A stretch of DNA of 64,000 nucleotides from Chenopodium formosanum. Its lineage: Eukaryota > Streptophyta > Magnoliopsida > Caryophyllales > Amaranthaceae. Below the pieces are notes generated by a model, which searched no databases, had not been told where the DNA came from, and saw only the letters and a list, made by a program, of their open reading frames with translations. Shown here one piece after another: positions 52,201 to 64,000 of this stretch. A program made the position numbers and the translations under genes. The stretch is taken from the NCBI GenBank assembly GCA_024500155.1, contig CM044869.1:53151898-53215897 (forward strand). Reading direction: 5' to 3'. Positions within the stretch are counted from its first letter, which is position 1, and the number at the start of each line of letters is the position of its first letter.

Positions 52201-55200
52201 GGATTCTATCTTGATAAATTGATGATAAAGGTGTCAGTGCTTTAATGTTTACCCCACTTAACATAACACGTTAACATGTTTACAGTCGACAAGCTGTATA
52301 TTAGGCCTTATATAAGCCTCTTCTATCAGTTATAAACTTCTTTATATCTTGATTTGATATCAACATGCAAATTTGGGTTGAACTTGTTTGGGTTTACTAA
52401 GAATGCTGGTATTTCTTGGCTAATTTTTGAGAATTCGGAAACACATATTTTTAAAATGCAGTTGCAGAAAATTTCTTTTAGATAATTTAGGAAAGATCAG
52501 TTAATATAACTTTCATATGCTCTAGAATCAAAGTAAAGAAAAAAAGCCTCATACTGTAAATGAGTTTGATTACCCGTCACAACACATTCGAAGTCTGGAA
52601 GCATCAGAATTCAAGATTTTGGTTGGAGTTCACTTTGCTCTAATGGCCTCCGTTAATATTAAGTTTGGCCTTACAGTTTGACTAGTTAGATGAGAAAGTT
52701 GCCTTAGCCAGTAAACTGGTTGGTTTGGTTTGTGCTATTAGCCAGTAAACTGGTTGGTTAGGTTTGTGCTATTAGCCAGTAAACTGGATCTAAACTTGCT
52801 AGATTTGTCACTATGTTGCAATTTAAAAAAGGGCGCTTACTGCTTAGTGACACTCTTTGTACCATGCAAACGCTTATTTAATGATTATATAATTTCCCTT
52901 TTTGTTTCTTGTCCTTCTATATCTCAGCCTACTATTACTGGTTATTTTGGTTTCCCCTGTTGTTGTTTTGGTTTTGCTGAATCTTCTCTCTTGTGGCAGT
53001 TGATGGCTCTATTACTCTTGAGGCATGCTCTCTATGTGACAAGTCCTGATGGCGAGGATGATGATGTTTCCACATTCTTTTCTGTGAGTAACGCAAAAAT
53101 CTTGTGAATTGTTGCCTTCTGTTTGCTATACATTATGTTGACTAGTTTCTTTTTTACAGCTTTTCTTGCTGCGAGCTGCTGGTTTTCTTCTTCCATGCTA
53201 CATAATGGCTTGGGCTATTAGTATATTGCAACGGAGAAGGCAACGACAGGTTGGTTTCCATACTTATGTTTCATTTTCCAAAACTTGTGTATTACATTTG
53301 TCTCAGATATGTCTTGGCACACCTTTCACTCTCTTTAAATTCAATCTTTGATCATTATCAACTATAACTATTATTTGGACCCATGCAGCACATAAGATGT
53401 ATCGTATACAGTGTTTGATAAAAATTAATCAAATGGTACTAAAAAGAATCACCAATAAGGTTGCTTAAAAAGTGATTTTAAAATCTTATATTGTAATAAA
53501 ATGCTGATATATGATTGTTCGATATGGGACATAGAAGCACTGTATCTTCACTCCAGTTCCAATTTTCCAATTAGTATTGTGATATCAAATCAACCGAATT
53601 ATTATAGCTAATCAACAATAAATAATATATAATGACTCGTGTAATGACTATGTGAGACAGAGTAATATTTCTCGTTCTTGTTATTGATAAGTTTCGTTCA
53701 TTCTATAAACTCAAAATTCAATTGTTATTGTCACCTCCTCTAATTTTTTTTTTTTTTTTTTTTGACGGGATGAGGTCACCTCCTCTAATTAAAGAATACA
53801 AATTTGAGCACTCCCACCACAACCACCACATTCATCTAAATTTATGCCACGCCTGAGATATTCACTGCAGTTTACAATTTTACATGTTCCAAATATGGTA
53901 GCTCACATCATATTACTTGGTTAAATTGAACTCCATTTAAATGAAGAAAAATAATAACAATGAAAAGATAGCAAGATTACCGGCTTTTTTTGTTCTTGGG
54001 GTTAAATATTAGGGCTAAATCTTTTCAGGTTGCATCCCTTCCAAGGGTTATTTTTTCCCCCTCTTCATGTGGTGTCCTTGAAAGCATTTTTTTATTGACT
54101 GGCATAAACTTAAATAAAAAGCAGAGGGAGAAAAAAAAAATTTGTTTGAATATCTTAAACCATTTATGGAAAACAATAGTTGCTTGAGATGGAATTGATG
54201 AAATTTAAAGCATTAGCTTTAGAGTGATAATTGGATATTTGTTACTCTGTGTAGTTGTACCCTTAGGACCAAATTTTTTCCCTCATATTCATCATGTAAA
54301 GAGCCAAAGAGACATGTCAAGTTTTGGGGTATAGATAAATCACAAGTTTTTAACGATTACCCCCTATGTAACTTTATTGTTACGGATAAGGATTAGATTA
54401 GGTGGGAGAGATACCGATACATTCTTTTGAGACAGTAATCATCTTGCTTTCTGTCAAGGATTTTCCAAGATAGCTTTCATTTTAGTACAATTTGGAAGGC
54501 TCAATCTTCAACTCCCATGTATTACCTGGAGAAAACATTGTTTTAATTAGCGTTAATATAGGTAAGAATGAGTATTTGAGTGATCTAGGTAGACTCTATA
54601 TTTTGTGAACCAAATTATGGAAGATGTGATGTGGAACCTATAATGGAAGCTGTTTTGTTTATCTTATTAGGTTGGTTACAAATTCTTGAGTAAGGGGAAC
54701 TTTCCTTAACTTATTGTAAAACAGGTTAAAGTTACCCTAAAAGTATTTAAAGTTACCCTTGAAGTTACCATTTTTTTAACCATAAATTTTACCCTTAAAA
54801 AATACTTATACTGTATTATATTAAGCATATTAGCCTTAATAACATGTATCAATTAAAAAATACACAATTAAAATACAATAAGACTCATTACAAATTAAAA
54901 GTTACCCTTGAATGAGTAAAAGTTACCATAAAAATTGTTAGAATTGCCCTCAGATTGAAGTCTTCCAATCAAACTAACAAAAGTCCGCCTTGTACAAGAC
55001 TTACTGTGAGTTGGTAAATAGACGATAGGTGGGAAATAGCTGCTATATTGGAGGTGGAAAGGAGACGAAAGATGGAGGAAGTGGATGAGAACTAGAGGTG
55101 GAAAGTCACCTCTAAAGTAAGAGTTATGAGCGTTAAGATGTTTCCCGACACTTGACTCTGACACCTCTCTCGCATTCTCTTATGGTACCTACTAATCCCA

Positions 55201-57152
55201 TGAGACCGAGCTTGTCTAGTAACTGAAACCTTGTACTGCAAAAGCATTTGGACTGCTTTCCTAAGTGTGTCACTGCAAAAAGAAAATTGTGAAACAATAA
55301 TTGTCTCTGGTCAGCAAATACTGAGTCTCTCCAATGGAGAGTCTAGTTTAAATTCAATGTTTATTTTCTTTTGGACCAATAGGGGTTATGAAGCAAAAGG
55401 AAATGATAATTTTCATAATCAATGGATGCCTTTACATTTCGTCCTGTTTCTTTGTAAATGAATTATCAATTGGCTTATCAATATATCTGTATGTTGCCAA
55501 AAAAAAAAAAAAAAAAAAAAAAAACACATATTGGCATAAATTTTTTTTTATTCACCATATACCTATGAAAATTCTCAAATTCACCATATACACTTGAGTT
55601 TCACAAAAATGTCACCAAATGCCCTTAATGACTAACGGTAGATAATTCCGTTTGTCATTAGAGTTAATTATGACACATGGCAGTATGTTATTGGTTATTG
55701 TTTAAATTAATTAATTAGTTATAAAAAAATGGTAAATTTTTTTTTAAAAAAATAAAACACCACCACTAACCCCCCACCAGCGAGCCACCACCGCCCCACA
55801 ACCTCCACCCAGCCACCTACTGTCGCCGGCGCCTAGACCCCCTCCTCACCTTGCCGACGCCGGCGGTGCCATTCCTCTCAACCCTGAACCAATGCCCGCC
55901 CATTTCCCTGAACCACCATATCCCCTCCCTCCTCTTAAACCGTAAAAACCCCTCCCAACCTTTCCAACAAAGTCGAACCGTCAGGCAACCACCACAATAC
56001 CCCTTTGCCGGCAGTCCAAGTACCCTCCCCCACATCGCCGCTGCCCACCTTAGCCAAAAACCACCACCCCGAAACCCTAAAACCCCAAATTCAAAACCCT
56101 TAAAATCAAAATATAGGGTTTCGAATTTGGGGTTTTTTTTTATTTTGGGCTTTCTAGTGGTGGTTCACGGGTTGAGATAGTGGTGGTTCAGGGATAGGGA
56201 TGGATAGCAGGGGGAGTGGCGGTTTTGGCTCGCCGGCACGGGGATGAGAGTTTAGACGTCGGCGGTGGGGAGGGGAGGGTGGGGTTTTTGAGGGAGAGGT
56301 TTAGGATTAGGGAGTACGGGGCACCGGCAGGTGGGGTGTTGGGTTCGGGCTAGCGCCGACGCGGGGGTTAAGGCGGGATCCGCGCCAGCGGGGCGGACTG
56401 GCGGGGACAAGGTGGTGGCGGGGCTGGGTGGTGGCGGTGCTCGGCTGTGGTGGGTGGGGTTTTTTTTTTATTTTTTTTTTGATAATTAATAAAATAATTA
56501 TATTAAAATTTAATGAATATAAATGTTAGGCAATCACAGGTTGACACGTGGCAAATTTATCCCTTAATGACTAACGGAGTTAACGTCCGTTAGTCATTTG
56601 AGCATTTTGTGACATTTTTGTGTAACTCAAGTGTATATGGTGAATTTAAAAATTTTCATGGGTATATGATGAATAAAAAAATAACTCAGGGGCATTTGGT
56701 GAAATAACCGTAAAAAATAAGCCATCACATCTTGACATTTGACACTCAGTTTGATTCTAGTTTTTGTTATTATGAAGGTTATTACTTCATTTTGTGAAAT
56801 ACAAAGTACTTGTATGAAAAACTTGCTACATGGATTGTTTCAAAATAATTAAAGCATACCATTTCGTTCTTGCTATATAGATTGTTTCAAAATAACCTTT
56901 GACTCCTCCCTTTCATTCTTCTCATCTGACTAGCTCTTTCTGTCTCTTCATACTTTGAAACAGAGAAAGTGCTTTTATTTTTTGGACATGCAATGACATT
57001 CATTTTTTACATATGTTTGATTTCAACAGGAAGCAGCAGCATTGGCGGCAGGTGAAGTTGCATATGTGATACAGGCAGGACAGCATGGAGGCGTACATTT
57101 CACCATAGCTCCTGGGCCTGCAGCTTCTCCACAGCCCGAACAACATCAATAA
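49222..57152 (+). CDS. RING-CH (MARCH-like) membrane E3 ubiquitin ligase
   Basis: Seven coding exons, 49222-49488, 50466-50537, 51689-51753, 51954-52110, 53000-53083, 53160-53249 and 57030-57152, all phases fitting, give 285 residues. The RING-CH zinc finger has the C4HC3 pattern: Cys66, Cys69, Cys82, Cys84, His92, Cys95, Cys108 and Cys111. A Pro-rich spacer (PYQPGYTAPPPPPAD) follows, then a conserved plant region with LNDPRLLAMAAAERRLLEAE. Next come two hydrophobic segments at about residues 188-202 and 216-240 (LLPCYIMAWAISIL), so it is membrane-anchored. A basic RRRQRQ and a short soluble tail end it. Such proteins ubiquitinate membrane-protein targets; the target is unknown. The 3.78-kb last intron contains a poly(A) micro-retroposon and a MULE-like element. 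Confidence 0.93.
52704..52787 (+). repeat. tandem repeat of 34 bp in RING-CH intron 4
   Basis: About 2.5 copies of a unit beginning TTAGCCAGTAAACTGG and continuing GGTTTGTGCTA. Units start near 52704, 52738 and 52772 and are almost identical, so the duplication is recent. Confidence 0.85.
53730..53790 (-). mobile_element. micro-retroposon CCCGTC-poly(A), inverted, in RING-CH intron
   Basis: GTCACCTCCTCTAATT (16 bp) is found at 53730-53745 and 53775-53790. The insert is 29 bp: 18 T, then GACGGGATGAG. On the minus strand this is CTCATCCCGTC plus poly(A), the same tail as at 5747-5773 with five more bases. Confidence 0.8.
55524..56720. mobile_element. MULE-like element with GC-rich insert in RING-CH intron 6
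   Basis: Inverted arms of about 130 bp or more: left includes TTCACCATATACACTTGAGT and AATGACTAACGG; the right end inverts to the same phrases. The middle (about 55757-56460) is GC-rich and contains CGCCGGCGCCTAGACCCCCT, which matches CGCCGGCGCCTGAAACCCCT in the element at 45323-46283. It also folds on itself (CCCCAAATTC with GAATTTGGGG). The left border merges with an A run of about 27 (55498-55524), so no target duplication could be fixed. The open frames inside are not credible genes. Confidence 0.7.
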
Positions 57153-60100
57153 CGTGTTAAGTAACTTGCTTAAATGTATCTGATCAAAATGAAATTCCAA
57201 GTTTCTTGTTGAGCTCCTGGTTCACAAAATTTGCCAATTTATTCTGGCATAAACCTGCCCACCATGTTGTAACCTTTTCAGAGTATAAATTACACGGGAG
57301 TATCGCTAAAGAAATTCTGATGAAAGGGTCATGAAACTCTGTAGCTCTAGCTCTCATTTGCTTGTACATAAACTCCATTATCGTTTCAGACGTAATTGTA
57401 TCCTTTGTAGCACCTGAGAGCCCATTACAAGCAACAAATTATTGTCTTTTGACATCATTTTTCTGAATCTGTATGATTTTGTTGCTCCATATTTCTCCCA
57501 TGGTTGGTATGTAACAGGAATTTCTGCAAGGAAACAAAAAGTATTGAATTCTTGGCTTACTTCCCAAGTGCTCGTTAGGAGGAACTAGTTTAAGCCACTT
57601 ATTCCATTCGTTATAGTATAATTGAGCATTCATATGTCAACCAAACGACCACTAATATTTGATATGAAGATAAAGACCAATGAATATAGGTAAATCCAAA
57701 GTAACAAAGTGATTTCTTTGGGTATAAGCTAATAAAGACAAACTTTGGTCAGTATGGCGTGCTAAGTTTTTGTAGGTACAATGTTAAGCTTTTAGATGAC
57801 AAATGGTGAGTTTTGAGTCTTAGCATGTCTAACTAAAACCGAACTCTAACTTCTTGAGTGGTCATTTTACCTCGTTGGTAACAAACTTCACATTTACATA
57901 TTGGCCCAAATTCTTATTCTTTTGTTGCTATATCTAGCTTTCTAGCCAATAGTACATGATTTTTTTGGGCATTAAGATTTGGTTATGAATGAAAAATATG
58001 AGTTAAATCATAGAATTGGTCCTTTTTTTTTTTTTTATTGTCCCTCCTATATTAATAAATTAGTGTTTAAAAGTTCAAATTTGATGGCTAAGAGTGATTT
58101 TTGTGAAAGCAACAAGTCATGGCTTTGATTTTTTTTTTGTTTTTTTGCCTTCACTTTAACTTACTATGCTAAAGCAAAGAGAGGGACTAAAGACCCACAA
58201 TATTAGAAGCATATTATTTTATTTTATTTTTATTCTTTTTCCGTTGGACCATACCCATCTTTATTTAATAAATCTAAGCTGTAGTTAGGTTTTATACTTC
58301 TTGAACTTTTGTTTTACAAGTGTGACTAAGAATTTCATAATGTGTCAAAATTGTTAGTTTAAGAAAGTGTAAACCCTAGACAGTTTGCGAGTTCAAGAAT
58401 TGCTAGAGATTAGAGACTGTCATTTCTTTCTAATTCTATCTAAGGAAATGCCCAATTTATCTCTACCTACAATGCTAGTATTTTTTTATTTTTTTTTATT
58501 TTTTTTTTATTTTTTTTATTTTTATAAGGACTAGATATATATGTCATGTTGAATGTGTTTTATTCTTCACATGTGCAAATTCATCTACGGTACGTAAGTT
58601 TGAACCATCTAAGCGAAGGACATTAATATTACTAGTGGATGTAGTGTTGGTCAAATTCGAGCAATTGTAACTCACCACATGTCTAACCATCTTAATCAAT
58701 ATTAATTTTTCTTATATATATATGCTAAATAATTATGTACTCTATAGCTAGCTGATAACCTTAAAGTGAGATCAAATCAGTACTATATTTGTGAAAATTG
58801 CGAGATCAAATTCTTGAATGCCCTCCGTTGGCATTCAACTCTATTGATTATCTCAAAATGGGATCTATTAGGGGTCCATTGTATGCCTGTCTAAAAATTA
58901 GAGTGATACTAAATTTTATAGAAACATAAAGAGCTAAAGTACTTGATGTTTAATCTTATAAATACTAATACATGATAATGATCATATAAGAAGAAATGTG
59001 TACACGTCAGTCACACAATCCACTTGTTTTAGCGTGTGATAATGGGTTACTTATTAGACATTTACAAGGACTAAAAGAGGATATAACAAACATGTGCAAT
59101 GAACATCCAATTCAATAGGTCAATACTAAATTTGTTAACCAAGAAGATCATAACAAGTACTTCGTACATTACAACTTGCAAGAAAAAAGCAACTAATAAT
59201 TAGGAACTCCTAATTACATGGTCCCCGTGAATTACAAAATTTCTATGGATTATAAATGAGTTAATATCCGTTAAGTTTACTTGCGAGGCCTAGTATACAT
59301 ATAGAGAATTGTAAAATGAAATGCTTTCCAACAGAAAAAGGCATATAAATAACGCTACCTCATATAAAATAAATAAATAAATAAATAAATAAAAAAAGAT
59401 GTATACTATGGATTGATATTAAGTTGTTATAAAGGTGTCTTATATTTCTTAGTACATATTAATTATTCTAAACAAGCTCCAAGGAGGGAAAATTAGAGTC
59501 TTGTGGAACATATTCAAACAAAGTATAATCACTACGTAGCTGTATTCACTTTTTCCTTTAGGGGCTAATTATATGAGATATTACACTGACATGAACGACC
59601 CACCAAGGTCTATATTATGTGGACACTCACCTTGATCCACTTGACAAGAGTGCTAGCCTACATGCCACATGGCAGACCCCTTGAACACCCTATATAAAGT
59701 ATAAATACTCCATTATTAAGGATAATGGAATGACGTATCCTTAAAACTTTAATCTATATTAAATCTATGTTACTACTTTTTATTTTATTTAAGTATTCTT
59801 GTCACATTTCCAAGGACCCCAACATTCAGGCAATGATAGAACACATCAACACATATACTTATTATTTTGGACTAAAATATTGATTATTTTTGTAAACAAT
59901 ATTAGCCAAAGCAAATATTTGAACATGTACTTGTGTCAAACTCGATATCGCTCCTTAAGCAACATAGCTTTGAACATAAATTGTACCCGTAGGGCTTAAG
60001 GATGGAAAATCCAAAGAAGTGGGAAGGAAAAGCATAAAGAGAAATCCAATGGGCACAAGAAACCAAGACTTCAATTTTGATGCATAGAGAGAAGAGCTTA

Positions 60101-61800
60101 GAATTTCTAAAGTAAAATTAGGATGAAAGCAATCAATTGGGGCTTTCTCAAGAGGTTTTTATTCCTCCTAAAATCTTGTTTCTCAGTGTTGTTCTACTTT
60201 AAAGGGTTTCTTGCAACTATAGAGAATGTTTCATGACTTTGCTTCCTTAAGATTTGAACAGAACATCCAACATTTTTTTTTTCATTCTCATTTTGCATCT
60301 TTAGTAGTGGTAGTATCTTTGATGCTGATCCCTATGCACTATAGTAGTAGACTAGTAGTATCTTTACTTGGATAATTAGACTTTCAAGAGAAAATACTAC
60401 ATACAACCCTTTGATAAACAAACTAAAATGTCATGCTGATTAGATACTTTTTTTTGGTTTTATCTATAATCTTACCACTGGATGAGGATAAAGAAGGGTT
60501 TCCTCTCTTGAAGGTCATCGAAATTTTTAATAAATGTTTATTGACCAATTGAATTTCATTTAGATACAGAGACATGCAAATACAGATGAGATAATTGATA
60601 CTTTGTATTAATTCAGACTCTTTTTACTTCGCTATAATCGTCTCAATTAATTAAATGCTTATTTAAAATTGCTACCATCAAAGGCTACTTAATAGCTATA
60701 TATTGCAATAGAGCTTTTAAGTTGCCATAATAACATAATAGCATTCTTTTGATACTGGATAATATTTGTTTGATAAATAATTTATTTCTTTATTTTATTG
60801 AGATTAGGAGATTTATGGTAGGCATAGCTATTGTAAAGACATCCTAGTCGTTGCTATCACTAACCCTACTATTACTTTGGATTATGGAATATGTGATTTT
60901 GATCATTTGAAGTGGGTAGCTGCTTTTGTTTTTGAGAGACTATTCTTTTTCCTTTTACTTAAGATCTGACTAATCTATGATTTTGACATGCATTTCGTGT
61001 TATGGTGACATATTCAGAAATTTGGAGGCCATAGAGATGTATCCCATATTCAAGCAACACACAACAACTTTGAAAAAGAGGAATACAAGTTAAAATTAAC
61101 CTAGTACATAAAAATGAATTTTGTAAATATCCTCAAACCATACATAATCATTATCTTCCATCATAGTGTAATGACAACTAGGTCCTGTTCTTTTGAGCTT
61201 ATGGGCAGAGTATAGCAGGGTTAGCAGAACAGAGCAGATTTCAACAGAGCATAGCAGAGCTTCCAACACCGTAGAGCAAAGTAGAGCATATTTCAATAGA
61301 ACAAAGCAGAGCATAGCAAAAGAATAGCTAGGGCCTAAACTAGATAGAGGGATCTAGTACATATTCGATCGAAAGTACGATAATTTAGAGCTTCGTACCC
61401 ATTAAATGATATATCTATACAAACTAGCTAAGGTAAAATAGATTAAAGAGAAATGTTGGACAGTCTTTGGTTGGTCTAAAAGAGCAAAAATGCAAATGAT
61501 AGGAATGTAGGGAACCATTGAAAAGATACTTAACTTCCCAAGAATGGTGTTCCAACTTGTCCTTTTTGTTCAAACTTCACTGAACTCCCTTCCCAAAAAG
61601 AACACTATCCCTTCTATTCTTCTGCTACACATTTTGCCATACACTATATATACTCCCTTCTTTCCTCATCATTGGCTAATTAACTCAATCTTATTTACCT
61701 TCTTTGGATTTGTTCTGGGTCCCCCATTTCCTTCTCTTCTCTTTGCTTTTTTCTTTTTTAATCTTCTTCTTCACTTAACATTTTTGAACAATTTTCATCT
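57153..61800. other. intergenic, no gene recognised
   Basis: The first few hundred bases are probably the 3'UTR of the RING-CH gene. The rest is AT-rich with simple repeats (T/A runs near 58470-58520, AAAT repeats near 59369-59390) and a small inverted-repeat element near 61180-61340. Open frames at 57000-57633 (-) and 59799-59999 show no family motif. Confidence 0.5.
61181..61337. mobile_element. small MITE with TAGG ends
   Basis: The left end TAGGTCCTGTTCTTTTG and inverted right end TAGGCCCTAGCTATTCTTTTG match apart from a 4-bp insertion. The inside repeats AGCAGAGCATAGCAGAG-like phrases. The flanking 8-mers do not match clearly, so the superfamily (possibly hAT) is not settled. Confidence 0.5.
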
Positions 61801-61805
61801 TTGAG

Positions 61806-61813
61806 TATATAAA
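61806..61813 (+). promoter_or_regulatory. TATA box of CLE gene
   Basis: TATATAAA, about 85 bp before the ATG at 61892, a normal position for a transcription start near 61840. Confidence 0.6.
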
Positions 61814-61891
61814 GTATTCTTCATTCTCTCATCATTCTTTTGTATTGTGTCAAATCAATTCTCTTCTTACTACAAACAACTCAGAGAAATA

Positions 61892-62170
61892 ATGGGCTGT
61901 TTTGGCCATAAATTATTCATCTTTCTATCATGTTTGATACTTCTAGTTGCTAGCCAACCACACACTGTGTCCGGGTTAAACAGCATAGACCTTGCACTAA
62001 AAGGGTACTCCTTGTTTCCAAGGAGATCACGAAGTCTACAGCGAATTGCTGTGACTGATTTGGTACATCCTCCGAGTCAAGCTCCAGCTCCATCAGTAGT
62101 TTTCCATCCAGATCAATCGAGCAAACGAAGGGTCAGAAGGGGATCAGACCCAATTCATAATAGATGTTGA
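61892..62170 (+). CDS. CLE45-type signalling peptide precursor
   Basis: Single exon of 92 residues. Residues 1-28 are a signal peptide with the hydrophobic core LFIFLSCLILLVA. The variable middle is basic and Pro-rich. The CLE box RRVRRGSDPIHN at residues 79-90 is, to my knowledge, the same as the Arabidopsis CLE45 dodecapeptide, and it is followed only by Arg-Cys. CLE45 is cleaved from its precursor, secreted and perceived by the receptor kinase BAM3, restraining protophloem development in roots. That function is family knowledge. The chosen ATG at 61892 gives the signal peptide; the longer open frame upstream starts without an ATG. Confidence 0.93.
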   Translation: MGCFGHKLFIFLSCLILLVASQPHTVSGLNSIDLALKGYSLFPRRSRSLQRIAVTDLVHPPSQAPAPSVVFHPDQSSKRRVRRGSDPIHNRC

Positions 62171-62833
62171 AGCGTGCCAAAACTCTCTCCTCGGGTAGTA
62201 GGAGAAGATACAATTTTTTTGGCAAAAGAGAGGTAGGTCTATGTAAACATATTTTATGCTACTGTAGGTGCAGAGTTTCATCTAGGGCAAGCTTTGGAAT
62301 GGAAACTTCAATTATTCTGCTGAGAAATTGGAGCTATTAAATTCTTATACTGTAGTAAGTAGATCAGACAGATCATCTCCATTTTGTAAAACCATATAGC
62401 AATGTTATAGAATATATAGAATCTCTACAGTTGAATTCGAGGCCGAAATTATCATGATGTTTCCCTGCACAACTATACTAGTTCACAGCTATATGTATAT
62501 CAGTTGAAGAACATTCTTTTTTTTTTCCCCGGCTTTTAGTTTACAGATATATCATGCATTACATGGGTGCCATGAGCCAAAGAAGATTCATAAAGAAAGA
62601 CATCATCCGTTTCATATTTTCTAGAAGAACCATTAAGATCAAGGTCTCTTCAAAGGGAAGATCAGGGGAAATAAATTACGAAAGGAATCATTAAATTTAA
62701 GCAAAGTATTTCTACACAGGTAAAAAGAAAATCTATAAGCAAAATTTGAATAATTCTTCTATTATGGAAGGCTTAACTTCCAATTCTTCTGACTAAAATC
62801 AAGCATTTTATCCATCATTTCCATACCTTGAAG
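62171..62833. other. 3' regions of the CLE gene and the GT47 gene
   Basis: Convergent 3' ends. No coding sequence or recognised element was seen; there is a short T tract near 62517-62526. Confidence 0.5.
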
Positions 62834-63331
62834 CTATGGCATTCGATATCTTCGCTCCGTACGTTTCATCTTTACAGCAGATTTTTTTCGTGCTAATGCC
62901 TGCCAAATCATATCTACAGCATCCCCTGGCTGAGATGGGTATTGATACTCAAAATGTAGGGCAACTTCCTTGAGTCTCTCCCACATCTTTGTCCACTCTT
63001 CTTTCCCAATTCCCCTAAGAAGATGTACCAGGAACCCTGGTTTTACAGCATATGATGACCAGACAAACACGCTGAACTCTGAGTAATCCAAGACATCCTC
63101 ATATGGAAGCTCAATGTTGTCACTAATAATGACGGGGACACAATGGCTGACAATCGCATCAAAAAGGCGATTGGATGAAGGAGTATCTCCCGCTATGTTC
63201 AAGCAAAATTTGGAAGATCCCATCCCATGACTTGCTTGACGGACTCCACTCCTTTGAGCACTTCCAAATGTGAAGTGTACATCCTTCTCGTCTTTGAGGA
63301 GATAAAAAAGTTCTTGGCGAATAGCTCCTCC
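62834..63331 (-). CDS. GT47 exostosin-family glycosyltransferase, last exon (partial)
   Basis: The final exon of a larger gene: 165 residues and stop, with acceptor CTGCAG just before 63331. The sequence has exostosin-family signatures in order: GGAIRQELFYLLKDEKDVHF, SSKFCLNIAGDTPSSNRLFD, SHCVPVIISDNIELPYEDVL and GDAVDMIWQALARK. It is closest in style to the ARAD1/ARAD2 group, Golgi type II membrane proteins implicated in pectic arabinan synthesis. The nucleotide-sugar donor cannot be confirmed from this part. The N-terminal membrane anchor and the other exons lie beyond or in the unread 63332-64000 stretch. Confidence 0.88.
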   Translation of the reverse strand, partial: GGAIRQELFYLLKDEKDVHFTFGSAQRSGVRQASHGMGSSKFCLNIAGDTPSSNRLFDAIVSHCVPVIISDNIELPYEDVLDYSEFSVFVWSSYAVKPGFLVHLLRGIGKEEWTKMWERLKEVALHFEYQYPSQPGDAVDMIWQALARKKSAVKMKRTERRYRMP

Positions 63332-64000
63332 CTGCAAACATAACCAGGCAGAATTAGTCAAAGTAGCATGACACCAAATAAATAACTAGAGAGGCCGAAC
63401 AACAATAGTGATGTTAATTGATCAAACAGGACATTATGATTAAGTATTTACATTTTTAAAGTTTTTTTTGACAAGGTTGAAAAGAGGGGATATTAAATTT
63501 AGCCGTCATAACTTATCACAACTCCACTCTTAAGTCGTTCTTCCACCTCTTTTTGAAAAAATTGTGCTGAATTCCATCAGAAAACAGCAATTTTAATAAA
63601 ATTCCTTAATCTATAGCAGATTTTCATATACTCTATATTATCAGACAACAAATTTCAGTATAAGAGTTATAGGTCATCTCAGTACTAAAACTACTAACAT
63701 AGTAGCTTCTTTGCTCCATGGGTGATAATGTAAGGAGAACAAAAAATACTTTATACTTCATGATATATATGTTAGACTGGCCTTATCTGCAATAGAGAAA
63801 ACTAGAATGAGCAGCAAAATATTAAGAAGACCGCCTGATTAAAGATGGCTAAGCTTATATTTCATTCATTCTGCTGAATAAAAGTTTTGAACAGCTAGAC
63901 TGCTAGATACACATTAATGATACTATATCTTCTCAATAATTTTGCTAATACAGATGTTCTTTGCTGCCCTATAACCAGAATAGAAAAAAGTGCCTTGTAC
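63332..64000 (-). other. intron of the GT47 gene to the window edge
   Basis: AT-rich, no coding exon recognised with confidence. The gene should continue on the minus strand past the end of the window. Confidence 0.5.

Overview
This is a window of nuclear DNA from a flowering plant. The genes have many introns with GT-AG junctions, 5'UTR introns, long AT-rich intergenic DNA and dense, nested transposable elements. Plant-specific families set the lineage: chloroplast-targeted enzymes, a DYW-class PPR protein, an RWP-RK (RKD) factor, a CLE peptide and a TOPLESS-like remnant. It is a eudicot. The repeat style (a short tRNA-derived SINE, CTCCCTCCG Stowaway MITEs, hAT elements with CGGGTC arrays) reminds me of Amaranthaceae such as spinach, beet or quinoa, but that is an impression and not a proof.

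Layout. 1-10 kb: a five-exon GDSL lipase on the minus strand (2496-4337) in a repeat-rich setting with two SINE copies, tiny poly(A) retroposon scars and a Stowaway MITE. 10-19 kb is the gene-dense part: geranylgeranyl reductase CHLP (+), intronless plastid NAD-malate dehydrogenase (+) and a DYW-type PPR gene (-). The last two are neighbours in Arabidopsis too (recalled, not searched). 20-25.8 kb: a four-exon RKD gene (-) whose third intron holds a 3.4-kb PIF/Harbinger element with a broken ORF1 and a deleted transposase. 27.2-34.1 kb: a 6,991-bp hAT transposon with perfect 8-bp target duplications, perfect 12-bp terminal repeats, GGGTC arrays inside both ends and an apparently intact 707-residue transposase. 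34.2-38.2 kb: a broken duplicate of the EMB514-like gene end and a TOPLESS-related pseudogene. 38.8-46.3 kb: a Tourist MITE, a MULE, the EMB514/DCL-like gene (-), a 912-bp non-autonomous hAT element made almost wholly of CGGTTCGG-type repeats, and a 961-bp MULE with a GC-rich filling. 48.4-57.2 kb: a seven-coding-exon RING-CH membrane E3 ligase (+) with a second GC-rich MULE-like element in its last intron. 61.8-62.2 kb: a CLE45-type peptide gene (+). 62.8 kb to the end: the last exon of a GT47 exostosin-family glycosyltransferase (-) that runs off the window.

The genes do not form a pathway. CHLP and the malate dehydrogenase both act in the chloroplast but in unrelated reactions. The most notable content is the set of datable transposons: one probably complete hAT element, several non-autonomous elements with exact target duplications, insertions nested in insertions, and gene fragments left by local duplication. 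Exon borders were read by hand from reading frame, splice dinucleotides and family knowledge; no alignment or transcript data were available.
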